DNA from: Pseudomonas moraviensis
GTDB lineage: Bacteria; Pseudomonadota; Gammaproteobacteria; Pseudomonadales; Pseudomonadaceae
Assembly (NCBI RefSeq): GCF_900105805.1
Contig: NZ_LT629788.1
Coordinates: forward strand, 4,324,501-4,388,500
Direction of reading: 5' to 3'
DNA: 64,000 nucleotides
Each line of letters opens with the position of its first letter. Position 1 is the first letter of the stretch. The notes under the pieces were generated by a model. That model worked only from the letters and a program-made list of their open reading frames with translations. It did no database searches and had not been told where the DNA came from. Of this stretch, positions 15,851 to 25,240 are shown in pieces. The position numbers and the translations under genes were made by a program.

Positions 15851-17161
15851 TCAACCCGCAGCGGTGTCCATGCGCACCGCGCCACGACGGTTCTGCCCGA
15901 ATGCCATGACGCAGTTACGCCCGGCGCCCTTGGCGCTGTACAACGCCTGGTCGGCGGACTTGAGCACTTCTTCCGGAGTACGCTGCTCCACGCGTTCGGC
16001 GACGCCGATGCTTACCGTCACCGACACGGCCGAGGCCCCGGAACCACTGCGCCGCTGGCGACCTTGCTGGTCGTCCTGCGGGCGGTTTTCCTGGTTGCGC
16101 AGCTGAATGCTGTAAGAGGCGATCGATTCACGGATCACTTCCAGGTGCGGCATGCATTCCTCAAGGGTTTTGCCTGCGAACACCAGGGCAAATTCCTCAC
16201 CGCCATAGCGATACGCCCTACCGCCACCGCTGATTTTCGACAGCTTACTGGCGACCAGCCGCAGGACCTGATCGCCGACATCGTGGCCGTGGGTGTCGTT
16301 GAATTTCTTGAAATGATCGACGTCGCTCATCGCCAGCACATAATTACGCCCGAGGCGTTGCATACGTTCGTTGAGCGCGCGTCGACCCGGCAGACCGGTG
16401 AGTTCGTCGCGGAAGGCCATTTGATAGGCCTCATGCGCAACCGCGGCCGCGATCATCAGCATTACCTGGCTGCACATGATGTTGAGGGTGAACGGCAGAA
16501 TGAACGTCTTCGGCAGCATCCAGAATACCCCGAGCAAGCCGACCAGTTGCGCCGCGTGCAAGGGACGCGGGTTGCGCCAGTATTGCCAGGCCAGCAACAG
16601 GAAGGCCGAGATGAACACCGGGTAGGACAACTGGATCAGGCTCATCCATGCGCCGTGCAGCGCCGGCCAGCGGATCTCCGACAGCCACAGCAGCAGCGCC
16701 TGTGGGTAACTTTGTTCCAGGCCCAGCGCCACGCTGCCAAATGCCAGCAGCACAGCGAACCGCGCGACCATGTCCTGAAACAGATGGGTACGTTCCTGCC
16801 ACGCCGCGAACAGCCCGAACAACAACGGCAAGAGCAGGCAGACCAGATGGAACACCACCGCAGCGTCTTCGCGCACCTTGCCGTTGTCGCGGTAAAAATC
16901 GGTCTGGGTGTCGAGCAGGAAGTAGGCGATGTACACCGTCAGCATCAGGAACAGTTCGCGCTGACGCCGGTACACCGCGCAATACGCCCCGCCAAGCAGA
17001 AGAACCAGGGTCGGCAAGACGTTGAACAGGGACGTGAAGAACACGCTGAGGTCTTTGACGTACGCAGCCGCCAGCCCCGCGAGCAATAACAGCAGTGATG
17101 GCAGGAAATGGCTGAAACGTACAGCGGAAGAACGCGGCAAGGGTAAGCTCCGACCCGTCAT
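15851..17161 (-). CDS. Membrane-anchored diguanylate cyclase (GGDEF)
   Basis: About 436 residues. The N-terminal half has several hydrophobic segments (for example FLPSLLLLLAGLAAAY), giving a multi-pass membrane sensor of unknown ligand. The C-terminal GGDEF domain carries an intact active-site loop, YRYGGEEF, near residue 320, so it should make cyclic di-GMP. The RxxD inhibitory site expected just before the loop is absent (the sequence there is SGGGRAYRY), so product feedback through that site is unlikely. The start is uncertain; ATG 17161 is used because the upstream extension is unlike a membrane N-terminus. It lies between two acyl-CoA dehydrogenase genes. Confidence 0.88.
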   Translation of the reverse strand: MTGRSLPLPRSSAVRFSHFLPSLLLLLAGLAAAYVKDLSVFFTSLFNVLPTLVLLLGGAYCAVYRRQRELFLMLTVYIAYFLLDTQTDFYRDNGKVREDAAVVFHLVCLLLPLLFGLFAAWQERTHLFQDMVARFAVLLAFGSVALGLEQSYPQALLLWLSEIRWPALHGAWMSLIQLSYPVFISAFLLLAWQYWRNPRPLHAAQLVGLLGVFWMLPKTFILPFTLNIMCSQVMLMIAAAVAHEAYQMAFRDELTGLPGRRALNERMQRLGRNYVLAMSDVDHFKKFNDTHGHDVGDQVLRLVASKLSKISGGGRAYRYGGEEFALVFAGKTLEECMPHLEVIRESIASYSIQLRNQENRPQDDQQGRQRRSGSGASAVSVTVSIGVAERVEQRTPEEVLKSADQALYSAKGAGRNCVMAFGQNRRGAVRMDTAAG

Positions 17162-17276
17162 AGCAAAGAGATGGCATTGTGCCTGCAAAGTGCGGCCAAG
17201 CCCATACAATGTGATCCAGATCACACACGGTCTCTGTAACGGCCGGAAGCTCGACTATCTGAGCGATCCGCAAACA

Positions 17277-17314
17277 AAAAAACCGCTGCCCCCTAGCGGG
17301 AACAGCGGTTTTGG
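17277..17314 (-). terminator. Terminator of acyl-CoA dehydrogenase copy 3
   Basis: AAAACCGCTG (17279-17288) pairs with CAGCGGTTTT (17303-17312), with a further CCC/GGG inner pairing. The minus-strand tail is T-rich. It ends 17 bases beyond the stop codon. Confidence 0.88.
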
Positions 17315-17330
17315 CAGACTGCGGTAGGGC

Positions 17331-19136
17331 TTAGTAGCCCAGTGCGAAGTCTTCTTCCTTCATGTCCATCAGATTGCCAGCGCCCGACAGCATAGTGGCC
17401 ACGTGCGTACGGGTACGCGGCAGGATGCGCTGGAAGTAGAAACGCGCGGTTTGCAGCTTGGCGGTGTAGAACGCCTCGTCTGTAGTGCCGGCAGCCAGTT
17501 TTTCCGCAGCCAGGCGCGCCATGTCCGCCCAGAAGTAGGCCAGGCAGGCATAACCGGAGTACATCAGGTAGTCCACGGAGGCCGCGCCGACTTCTTCGCG
17601 ATCTTTCATGGCGGCCATACCGACCTTCATGGTCAGCTCGCCCCATTCCTTGTTCAGTGCAGCCAGCGGCGCGACGAATTCCTGAACGGCTTCGTTGCCT
17701 TCGTTGGTCTGGCAGAACTTGTGGACGATCTTGGTGAAGCCTTTCAAAGCCTCGCCTTGAGTCATCAGCACTTTACGGCCGAGCAGGTCGAGGGCCTGGA
17801 TACCGGTGGTGCCTTCGTACAGCATCGAAATGCGGCTGTCGCGAACGTTCTGCTCCATGCCCCACTCGGCGATGAAGCCGTGGCCGCCGTAGATCTGCAC
17901 GCCGTGGTTAGCGGCTTCGAAGCCGACTTCGGTCATGAACGCTTTGGCGATCGGGGTCATGAACGCCAGCAGTGCGTCGGCCTTCTTCTTCTCTTCTTCA
18001 TCGACGCCATACTTGACGATGTCGACCTGTTTGGCGGTGAAGTAAACCATCGCGCGGTTACCCTCGGCGAACGCCTTCATGGTCAACAGCATGCGGCGCA
18101 CGTCTGGGTGAACGATGATCGGGTCAGCCGCTTTGTCCGGCGCTTTCGGGCCAGTCAGCGAGCGCATTTGCAGGCGATCGCGAGCGTATTTCAGACCGCC
18201 CTGGAAGCCGATTTCGGCGTGGGCCAAGCCTTGCAACGCAGTGCCCAGACGAGCGGTGTTCATAAAGGTGAACATGCAGTTCAGGCCTTTGTTCGCCGGG
18301 CCGATCAGGTAACCGGTGGCGCCGTCGAAGTTCATCACGCAGGTAGCGTTGCCGTGGATACCCATCTTGTGTTCCAGCGAACCGCAGCTCACTGCGTTGC
18401 GCGCGCCGATGGTGCCATCGGCGTTCGGCAGGAATTTCGGCACGATGAACAGCGAGATGCCTTTGGTGCCAGCCGGTGCATCCGGCAGGCGCGCCAGAAC
18501 GATGTGGACGATGTTGTCGGCCATGTCGTGCTCACCGGCCGAGATGAAGATCTTGGTGCCGGAGACTTTGTAGGAACCGTCGGCCTGAGGCTCGGCCTTG
18601 GTGCGCAGCATGCCCAGGTCGGTGCCGCAGTGCGGTTCGGTCAGGCACATGGTGCCGGTCCATTCGCCGGACACCAGTTTGGTCAGATAGGCTTCCTGCT
18701 GTTCAGGGGTGCCGTGCTCGGAGATGGTGTTCATCGCACCGTGCGACAGGCCCGGGTACATGCCCCACGACCAGTTGGCTTCGCCAACCATTTCGCTGAC
18801 CGCCAGGCCCAGCGACTCCGGCAGGCCCTGACCGCCATGCTCAACGTCGTGCGCCAGGCTCGGCCAGCCGCCTTCGACGAATTGCTTGTACGCTTCTTTG
18901 AAGCCAGTCGGGGTTTTCACGCCGGACTCGCTCCAGGTGCAGCCTTCCAGATCGCCCACGCGGTTCAGCGGTGCCAGTACCTGCTCACAAAACTTGGCGC
19001 CTTCCTCGAGGATGGCGTCAACCATGTCCGGCGTGGCGTCTGCGCACGCTGGCAGGCTCTGATAGTGCGCTTCGTAGCCGAGCAGCTCGTCACGAACGAA
19101 GCGAATATCACGCAAGGGGGCCTTGTAGTCAGGCAT
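17331..19136 (-). CDS. Acyl-CoA dehydrogenase, long FadE-like type (copy 3)
   Basis: A 601-residue paralog starting MPDYKAPLRDIRF. It carries CLTEPHCGTDLG, GTKIFISAGEHDMADN and YEGTTGIQALDLLGRK, where Thr replaces the Asn of the other copies. It should act in fatty-acid beta-oxidation with ETF as electron acceptor. It has its own terminator and a 275-base upstream region, so it is a separate transcription unit. By eye it is closest to copy 2. Individual substrate preference is not predictable. Confidence 0.92.
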   Translation of the reverse strand: MPDYKAPLRDIRFVRDELLGYEAHYQSLPACADATPDMVDAILEEGAKFCEQVLAPLNRVGDLEGCTWSESGVKTPTGFKEAYKQFVEGGWPSLAHDVEHGGQGLPESLGLAVSEMVGEANWSWGMYPGLSHGAMNTISEHGTPEQQEAYLTKLVSGEWTGTMCLTEPHCGTDLGMLRTKAEPQADGSYKVSGTKIFISAGEHDMADNIVHIVLARLPDAPAGTKGISLFIVPKFLPNADGTIGARNAVSCGSLEHKMGIHGNATCVMNFDGATGYLIGPANKGLNCMFTFMNTARLGTALQGLAHAEIGFQGGLKYARDRLQMRSLTGPKAPDKAADPIIVHPDVRRMLLTMKAFAEGNRAMVYFTAKQVDIVKYGVDEEEKKKADALLAFMTPIAKAFMTEVGFEAANHGVQIYGGHGFIAEWGMEQNVRDSRISMLYEGTTGIQALDLLGRKVLMTQGEALKGFTKIVHKFCQTNEGNEAVQEFVAPLAALNKEWGELTMKVGMAAMKDREEVGAASVDYLMYSGYACLAYFWADMARLAAEKLAAGTTDEAFYTAKLQTARFYFQRILPRTRTHVATMLSGAGNLMDMKEEDFALGY

Positions 19137-19362
19137 AGCGATAAACCTCTGCTGATGTAACCGGGAATGAACGACCGTGTTGAGTTGTTGTGACGGTCAA
19201 ACAGTTGTTTGAAACATACGTTTACGCCGAAATCTTGTCAAGCGTGGATCTTTTGCCGTTCGTCATCAGCTTTTCCAAACGCCGGAAACGCAAAATCGCC
19301 GCGACTTGAAATAAGCCACAGGCGTTGAAGAAAAGATTAGTTGAGCAAGAAGGACTTAAACG

Positions 19363-19390
19363 AAAAACGCCGCGACAGGGCGCGGCGTTT
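19363..19390 (-). terminator. Terminator of the small flagellar-like gene
   Basis: AAACGCCGCG (19365-19374) pairs with CGCGGCGTTT (19381-19390). The minus-strand tail is TTTTT. It lies 22 bases beyond the stop of the 98-residue gene. Confidence 0.88.
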
Positions 19391-19411
19391 CGAGGTTTAC
19401 AGCAGATTCAG

Positions 19412-19708
19412 TCAGGCGAAGGTATCAATGATCGTCCCCAGCACTTCGTCGGACGCCTTGGCCACCTTCACACCCAGCTCAGCCTGAGTCTTGCCCTGCG
19501 ACAGCTCGACGATATTGCTGGTCAGATCCGACTCCTGTGCGCGATCCACTCCGCGCAGGCGATTGACCTGCACTTCGGACGACTGGCTGGTCACCGAACG
19601 TTCGATGGTAGTGTTGGCGATCTGGCTGGCGGCCTGATCGACGCGGTTCTGCCCCGACTGAATCGAGCTCAGCCCTGCATAAAAAGCCGTGTTACCGGAG
19701 ATTTCCAT
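19412..19708 (-). CDS. Small flagellar rod/hook-like protein
   Basis: A 98-residue protein. Its first 35 residues (MEISGNTAFYAGLSSIQSG...QIANTT) resemble the N-terminal helix of flagellar rod and hook proteins. The last 40 (DLTSNIVELSQGKTQAELGVKV...LGTIID) resemble their C-terminal helix. The middle domain found in normal rod/hook proteins is missing, leaving only the two coiled-coil-forming ends. It stands alone, far from flagellar genes in this window, with its own terminator. It could be a minimal axial protein, an export substrate, or a remnant; the function is unknown. Confidence 0.75.
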   Translation of the reverse strand: MEISGNTAFYAGLSSIQSGQNRVDQAASQIANTTIERSVTSQSSEVQVNRLRGVDRAQESDLTSNIVELSQGKTQAELGVKVAKASDEVLGTIIDTFA

Positions 19709-19816
19709 AGTCGTGCCCGTCCCTGCAAAGGATCAATGGTCGCCATTGAAGCAGACGCGCCAGCAAAACACCCGTCAAAAACACTAATGGCACAGTGCCT
19801 GTTCATAGGCAAAAAC

Positions 19817-20497
19817 TTAGTCGAGCAAATCCAGTTGCAAATGCTCGGCCACCGCTTCGGCACTCAACGCCTTGAGTTTCGGCACGCGGCCCAGGCACGG
19901 CGCGGGGATGCGCTCGGCCAGGGTCGCAAGGTTTTCCTCCAGCCGCGAAGTTTTCGGATCGATGATGTTCGCCACCCACCCCGCCAATTGCAGGCCATCG
20001 CGAGCGATCGCCTCGGCGGTCAGCAACGCGTGACTGATGCAGCCCAGCCTCACGCCCACCACCAGAATCACCGGCAGCTTCAGTGCAATCGCCAGATCCG
20101 AAATATTGTCCTGATCGGCCAACGGCACCCGCCAGCCACCCGCACCTTCGATCAGGGTGAAATCGGCGTTCATCGCCAGAATCCCGCGCATCGGCACCAG
20201 CAGCGATTGCACCGTCAGCGCCACACCTGCTTCGCGCGCTGCCAGATGCGGCGCGATCGCTGGCTCGAACGCCACCGGGTTGACCTGTTGATAAGTCAGT
20301 GGCAACGAACATTCGGCCAACAGCGCCAACGCATCAGCGTTGCGCAAGCCTTTGGGCGTGACGTCGCACCCGGAAGCCACCGGTTTGCCCGCCGCTGTGC
20401 TCAATCCTGCCGATCGCGCCGCGTGGAGCAATCCGGCAGCGACCGTGGTCTTGCCGACATCGGTGTCGGTTCCGGTGATGAAATAGGCTGCGCTCAT
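19817..20497 (-). CDS. bioD: Dethiobiotin synthetase BioD
   Basis: A 226-residue enzyme that closes the ureido ring of dethiobiotin from DAPA, CO2 and ATP. The P-loop GTDTDVGKTT is at residues 9-18. FTLIEGAGGW near residue 115 supplies the second conserved block. It is the last gene of the bio operon and overlaps bioC by 4 bases. Confidence 0.96.
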   Translation of the reverse strand: MSAAYFITGTDTDVGKTTVAAGLLHAARSAGLSTAAGKPVASGCDVTPKGLRNADALALLAECSLPLTYQQVNPVAFEPAIAPHLAAREAGVALTVQSLLVPMRGILAMNADFTLIEGAGGWRVPLADQDNISDLAIALKLPVILVVGVRLGCISHALLTAEAIARDGLQLAGWVANIIDPKTSRLEENLATLAERIPAPCLGRVPKLKALSAEAVAEHLQLDLLD

Positions 20498-21303
20498 AGA
20501 GGTTTCTCCAACACGGCGTAGACCACCTGATAGGTTGCCGGCAGCCCTGACGACTGACGGAACCGCTCATACGCTTCGATCAGCCCGAGAATTCGCGCCC
20601 GCCCGGTCAAACCGCCTGGCCGGCCGGGATTCAGATTGTGCGCGCCAAGCGCTTTCAGCTCGTGAGTCAGGCTGCGCACATCCGGGTAATGCAACACGTG
20701 CGGCCGATTCTCCAGAGCCACGATGCGCATGCCACTGGCAGCACATAACTGTTCATAGCGGGCGAATTCGCGGAAGCGGTTGACGTGCACCAGCCCGTCG
20801 ACCTGCTGCCAACTCTCACGCAGCTCCGACAGCGTCCCTGTACACAGACTAGCAAACGCAAAGATTCCACCCGGTTTCAGCGCACGGAAGGCTTCACCGA
20901 GCACCGCTTCGAAGTCGGCGCACCACTGCACCGCGAGGCTGGAGAAAATCAGCTCTAAACTCGCATCCTGCAACGGCAGCCGCTCGGCATCGCCCGCAAT
21001 GAAATGCTCAGCGCCACCCAACGGCCGTGCGTGATTGAGCATGCCCTCGGCAATGTCCAGCGCGACCCCGCTGCTGCGGGTAAAACGCGAGGCCAGCGCT
21101 CGGGTGAAATAGCCAGTCCCGCAACCGAGATCGAGCCACCGCGAGGGCACGAAACCTGCCGGCAAGCGCTCGAGCAGCTGCGTGCCGACATCGCGCTGCA
21201 ATTCGGCGACGCTGTCGTAACTGGCCGCTGCACGAGAAAAAGACGCCGCCACCTGGCGCTTGTCAGGCAAACCACCAGGCAGGACAAGAGATAGGTCAGT
21301 CAT
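20494..21303 (-). CDS. bioC: Malonyl-ACP O-methyltransferase BioC
   Basis: A 269-residue SAM methyltransferase that starts the biotin pimeloyl chain by masking malonyl-ACP as a methyl ester. The SAM motif WLDLGCGTGYFTRAL is near residues 57-71. ATG 21303 (MTDLSLVLPG) is chosen because it overlaps the bioH stop in the frame ATGACTGA and fits the family length; longer in-frame starts lie within bioH. It is coupled to both neighbours (8 and 4 base overlaps). Confidence 0.95.
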   Translation of the reverse strand: MTDLSLVLPGGLPDKRQVAASFSRAAASYDSVAELQRDVGTQLLERLPAGFVPSRWLDLGCGTGYFTRALASRFTRSSGVALDIAEGMLNHARPLGGAEHFIAGDAERLPLQDASLELIFSSLAVQWCADFEAVLGEAFRALKPGGIFAFASLCTGTLSELRESWQQVDGLVHVNRFREFARYEQLCAASGMRIVALENRPHVLHYPDVRSLTHELKALGAHNLNPGRPGGLTGRARILGLIEAYERFRQSSGLPATYQVVYAVLEKPL

Positions 21304-22027
21304 CAGCGCACTCATGTAGAAACGCCTGGATCGCGCCCGCGACTCCATGCGGGTCCTCCAGCAGAAAAGCATGGCTGGCCTGTTCGATCAGGCCAATTTC
21401 GATATCCGGCAGCAGCGCAAACAACGCGCCCGCCGCTTCTGCCGGGACCAGAGCATCCTGCCCGCCGAACAGATGAAACTGCGGCCCGCGAAATGCCTGC
21501 AGCGCCTGACGCGTGTCCAGTTGCGCGAGCAGTTCCAGCCCCGCCATCAGCGCGGTCGGCGCGGTGGCCGGCGCGCCACCCAGCAGCAAGCGCGACAAGC
21601 CACGGGGGTCAGTTGAGGCTTGCGTACACAACAAAGCGAAACGCTTGAGGGTGGTACGCGGGTCGGCTTGGCAACCGGCAAGAAAGGCATCGAAAGTCTC
21701 GGCGGGCATCGCGTTCGGCCACTGTTCATGGGCGACAAACGCAGGGTTGCTCGCTAGCGTCAGCACACCGCAGCACGCCTCGCCGCGGCGTGCCGCCAAC
21801 TCAGAGGCGAGCATGCCGCCCAGCGACCAGCCACCGAGCCAGACTTCCTGAGCAATGCTTGCATCGAGTTCGTCGAGCCAGTCTTCAACGTTGGCGGAAT
21901 CCAGCTCCGGCAGCGGCTCGATTTCGACCTGCAAATGTTCGTCGAGGCCACGCAACGCTGCGGCCAGCGGCTCCAGTGGTGATACGCCGAGGCCCCAGCC
22001 GGGCAGCAGAATCAGGCGATTACGCAT
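21296..22027 (-). CDS. bioH: Pimeloyl-ACP methyl ester esterase BioH
   Basis: A 243-residue alpha/beta hydrolase that removes the methyl group from pimeloyl-ACP methyl ester. The oxyanion segment LLPGWGLG is at residues 7-14. The nucleophile S68 sits in GGWSLGG, and the catalytic His lies in QASHAFLLEDP near the end. The start at 22027 overlaps the bioF stop (ATGCGTAA, 8 bases). Having bioH inside the operon is normal for pseudomonads, unlike E. coli. Confidence 0.95.
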   Translation of the reverse strand: MRNRLILLPGWGLGVSPLEPLAAALRGLDEHLQVEIEPLPELDSANVEDWLDELDASIAQEVWLGGWSLGGMLASELAARRGEACCGVLTLASNPAFVAHEQWPNAMPAETFDAFLAGCQADPRTTLKRFALLCTQASTDPRGLSRLLLGGAPATAPTALMAGLELLAQLDTRQALQAFRGPQFHLFGGQDALVPAEAAGALFALLPDIEIGLIEQASHAFLLEDPHGVAGAIQAFLHECADD

Positions 22028-23198
22028 GGCTTGGCTCCAACGACAATCGGGCAAAACAATCCGCCAGTCCTTCCAGCAAGCGTTGCACCTGCGCCTCACT
22101 GTGGGCGGCGGTCAGCGTCACCCGCAGTCGCGCACTGCCGGCCGGCACGGTCGGCGGGCGGATCGCCGTGACCATCAGCCCGCGCTCGCGCAGCATCTGC
22201 GACAACAGCACCGCGCGTCCGGCATCGCCGATCATGATCGGCTGGATCGGCGTGAAGCTGTCCATCAGCTCCAACCCGATCTGCTCGGCGCCGTGGCGGA
22301 ACTGGCGGATCAAGGTCCGCAGGTGTTCACGGCGCCAGTGTTCACTGCGCAACAGCTCCAGACTTTTCAGCGTCGCGCAGGCCAGCGCCGGTGGTTGGCT
22401 GGTGGTGTAGATGTACGGGCGGGCGAACTGGATCAGGCTTTCGATCAATTCTTCGCTGCCGGCGACAAATGCCCCAGCGGTGCCGAAAGCTTTGCCGAGG
22501 GTGCCGACCAGCACCGGCACATCGTCCTGGCTCAAGCCGAAATGCTCGACGATGCCACCACCGTTGGCGCCCAACGGGCCGAAGCCATGGGCGTCATCAA
22601 CCATCAGCCACGCGCCTTTGGCCTTGGCCTCGCGGGCCAGCGCCGGCAGGTCGGCGATGTCACCGTCCATGCTGAACACGCCGTCGGTGATCACCAAAGT
22701 GTTGCCAGTGGCTTTCTTCAGGCGCTTGGCCAGGCTTTCGGCGTCGTTGTGCAGGTAGCGATTGAAACGCGCGCCGGACAACAGGCCCGCGTCCAGCAAT
22801 GAAGCGTGATTGAGCCGGTCTTCGAGCACCGTATCGCCCTGCCCGACGAGCGCAGTGACTGCGCCGAGGTTGGCCATGTAACCGGTGGTGAACAGCAGTG
22901 CACGCGGCCGGCCAGTCAGATCGGCGAGTGCTTCCTCCAGCGCGTGATGCGGGCTGCTGTGGCCGATGACCAGATGCGACGCACCACCGCCGACGCCCCA
23001 ACGCTCAGCGCCGGCGCGCCAGGCTTCGATTACCTGCGGATGATTGGCCAGGCCCAGATAGTCGTTGTTGCAGAACGCGAGCAGCGACTGGCCATCGACC
23101 ACCACGTGCGGGCCTTGCGGAGACTCGAGCAGCGGGCGCTGGCGGTAGAGGTTTTCGGCCCGGCGGGCAGCAAGGCGTGCGGCGAGATCGAAAGACAT
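22020..23198 (-). CDS. bioF: 8-amino-7-oxononanoate synthase BioF
   Basis: A 392-residue PLP enzyme condensing pimeloyl-ACP with alanine. K236 in VGTLGKAFGTAG is the PLP lysine; DDAHGFGPLG near residue 201 holds the conserved Asp and His. It is the second gene of the operon. It overlaps bioH by 8 bases and is separated from bioB by a REP pair. Confidence 0.96.
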   Translation of the reverse strand: MSFDLAARLAARRAENLYRQRPLLESPQGPHVVVDGQSLLAFCNNDYLGLANHPQVIEAWRAGAERWGVGGGASHLVIGHSSPHHALEEALADLTGRPRALLFTTGYMANLGAVTALVGQGDTVLEDRLNHASLLDAGLLSGARFNRYLHNDAESLAKRLKKATGNTLVITDGVFSMDGDIADLPALAREAKAKGAWLMVDDAHGFGPLGANGGGIVEHFGLSQDDVPVLVGTLGKAFGTAGAFVAGSEELIESLIQFARPYIYTTSQPPALACATLKSLELLRSEHWRREHLRTLIRQFRHGAEQIGLELMDSFTPIQPIMIGDAGRAVLLSQMLRERGLMVTAIRPPTVPAGSARLRVTLTAAHSEAQVQRLLEGLADCFARLSLEPSHA

Positions 23199-23231
23199 GC
23201 AGGCCTCGATTTTTCAAATGACACAGATCCT

Positions 23232-23321
23232 TGTAGGGGTGAGCCTGCTCGCGATAGCGGTCGAACATTCAGCATTGATGTCGACTGAAACACCGTCATC
23301 GCGAGCAGGCTCACTCCTACA
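23232..23321. repeat. REP pair (family A) between bioB and bioF
   Basis: TGTAGGGGTGAGCCTGCTCG... (23232-23254) is inverted at 23299-23321 with one mismatch. It interrupts the bio operon and may make bioB mRNA more stable than bioFHCD. Confidence 0.9.
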
Positions 23322-23342
23322 GGTTTTGCATTTCAACAGCAG

Positions 23343-24398
23343 TCAGACGGCGGCGTTATAGAACTGCTCGCTACTCTTCTGCTCCACCAGCGCCTGCTCG
23401 ATCGCCGCCTGGTGAACCTCATCGGAATGCTCTTCGCGAGCTTCCGGCTGGATACCGAGGCGTGCGAACAACTGCATGTCCTTGTCCGCCTGCGGATTGG
23501 CGGTGGTAAGCAGTTTGTCGCCGTAGAAAATCGAGTTGGCGCCGGCAAAAAAGGCCAGGGCCTGCATCTGCTCGTTCATTGCCTCGCGACCGGCCGACAG
23601 GCGCACGTGGGATTGCGGCATGAGAATGCGCGCGACGGCTAGCATGCGGATGAAATCGAACGGGTCGATGTCTTCGGCATTTTCCAGCGGCGTGCCGGCG
23701 ACTTTAACCAGCATGTTGATCGGCACCGACTCCGGGTGCTCGGGCAGGTTGGCCAACTGGATCAGCAGATTGGCGCGATCGTCCAGCGATTCGCCCATGC
23801 CGAGAATGCCGCCGGAGCAGATTTTCATCCCCGACTCGCGCACGTAGGCCAGCGTTTGCAGGCGCTCGCTGTAAGTGCGGGTGGTGATGATGCTGCCGTA
23901 GAACTCCGGCGAGGTGTCGAGGTTGTGGTTGTAGTAATCGAGGCCGGCTTTGGCCAGCGCTTCGGTCTGCTCCTGATCGAGGCGCCCGAGGGTCATGCAG
24001 GTTTCCAGGCCGAGGGCCTTCACGCCTTCAACCATCTTCAACACATACGGCATGTCTTTGGCCGATGGATGTTTCCACGCTGCGCCCATGCAGAACCGCG
24101 TCGAACCAATGGCTTTGGCCCGGGCCGCCTCTTCGAGGACCTTCTGCACTTCCATCAGTTTTTCTTTTTCCAGACCGGTGTTGTAGTGCCCGGACTGCGG
24201 GCAGTACTTGCAGTCCTCCGGGCAGGCGCCGGTCTTGATCGACAGCAGTGTCGAGACCTGCACACGGTTGGCGTTGAAATGTGCGCGGTGCACCGTTTGC
24301 GCCTGGAACAGCAAGTCGTTGAATGGCTGTACGAAGAGTGCTTTGACTTCGGCCAGAGACCAATCGTGACGCAGGGTGGCGGCAGTGCTCGCGCTCAT
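23343..24398 (-). CDS. bioB: Biotin synthase BioB (radical SAM)
   Basis: A 351-residue radical-SAM enzyme inserting sulphur into dethiobiotin. The cluster motif C59-PED-C63-KY-C66 is visible in KTGACPEDCKYCPQ. ATG 24398 is chosen over a TTG two codons earlier because AAGGAATTGCCC precedes it. It is the first gene of the bioBFHCD operon and is divergent from comF across 91 bases, which must hold both promoters. Confidence 0.97.
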   Translation of the reverse strand: MSASTAATLRHDWSLAEVKALFVQPFNDLLFQAQTVHRAHFNANRVQVSTLLSIKTGACPEDCKYCPQSGHYNTGLEKEKLMEVQKVLEEAARAKAIGSTRFCMGAAWKHPSAKDMPYVLKMVEGVKALGLETCMTLGRLDQEQTEALAKAGLDYYNHNLDTSPEFYGSIITTRTYSERLQTLAYVRESGMKICSGGILGMGESLDDRANLLIQLANLPEHPESVPINMLVKVAGTPLENAEDIDPFDFIRMLAVARILMPQSHVRLSAGREAMNEQMQALAFFAGANSIFYGDKLLTTANPQADKDMQLFARLGIQPEAREEHSDEVHQAAIEQALVEQKSSEQFYNAAV

Positions 24399-24489
24399 GG
24401 GCAATTCCTTGGTTATGCTTGGCTGGCGCCGGGGAAAACCGAATACCCACAGGCGCTACACGGATGTTCGGCATATTTAAGGAAGAGCG

Positions 24490-25224
24490 ATGCGCTGTCA
24501 ACCGCAATACCAAGGACAGGTTTACATCTGTTTAAAAAACGTACAGACCTGTTTGCTGTGCGATGAGCCCGTAGAAGCACAAATGCCAATGTGCGAGGCT
24601 TGCGAAACCGAGCTGCCCTGGCTCGGCAGCCAGTGCCAGAGCTGCGCTTTGCCATTGGCTGGAGATGGCCTGACCTGCGGTGATTGCGTGCTAGAGCCGC
24701 CGGCGTTCGAACAAGTCGCCGTGCCGTGGGTTTATGGCTTCCCGGTGGACAGCCTGATCACGCGCTTTAAACACAACGCGAAATGGCCGTTTGGCCACCT
24801 GCTCGCCGACGTTCTCGGCCAATACCTGCAACATCGTTTCGACGAGGATTTGCTCAGGCCTGATGTGCTGCTGCCGGTGCCGCTGGCGAATAAACGGCTG
24901 CGTCAACGGGGCTTCAATCAAGCGGCGATGCTCGCGCGCTGGTTGAGTGTTTCGCTGGACCTGCCGTGCGAAGAACAGGTGCTGCGGCGAGTCATCGACA
25001 CCGATGCCCAGCAGGATCTCGACGCCAAGGCGCGTAAACGCAATCTGCGTAATGCCTTCGCGCTGGCGCCTGAGGCGCAGGTAAGCGGCCGCCATTTCGC
25101 GCTGGTTGACGATGTCCTGACCACCGGTGCCACCGCTCAGGCGCTGGCGCGGATGTTGATGAATGCAGGTGCGGCGCGGGTCGATGTGTACTGCCTGGCC
25201 CGTACGCCGAAGCCTGGAACCTGA
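24490..25224 (+). CDS. comF: ComF-family phosphoribosyltransferase-like protein
   Basis: A 244-residue protein with an N-terminal four-cysteine zinc finger (CLLCDEP...CEAC, then CQSC...CGDC) and a C-terminal type-I PRTase domain with FALVDDVLTTGATAQA near residues 205-220. ComF homologs assist DNA uptake in naturally competent bacteria; in pseudomonads the role is unclear. GGAAGAGCG precedes the ATG. It is divergent from bioB, as commonly seen in Pseudomonas. Confidence 0.92.
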   Translation: MRCQPQYQGQVYICLKNVQTCLLCDEPVEAQMPMCEACETELPWLGSQCQSCALPLAGDGLTCGDCVLEPPAFEQVAVPWVYGFPVDSLITRFKHNAKWPFGHLLADVLGQYLQHRFDEDLLRPDVLLPVPLANKRLRQRGFNQAAMLARWLSVSLDLPCEEQVLRRVIDTDAQQDLDAKARKRNLRNAFALAPEAQVSGRHFALVDDVLTTGATAQALARMLMNAGAARVDVYCLARTPKPGT

Positions 25225-25240
25225 GCCCAACACCATCCTT

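Noticed and set aside
16190..16230. RxxD inhibitory site of the diguanylate cyclase
   Set aside because: The residues before GGEEF are SGGGRAYRY, which lack the RxxD pattern at the correct distance.
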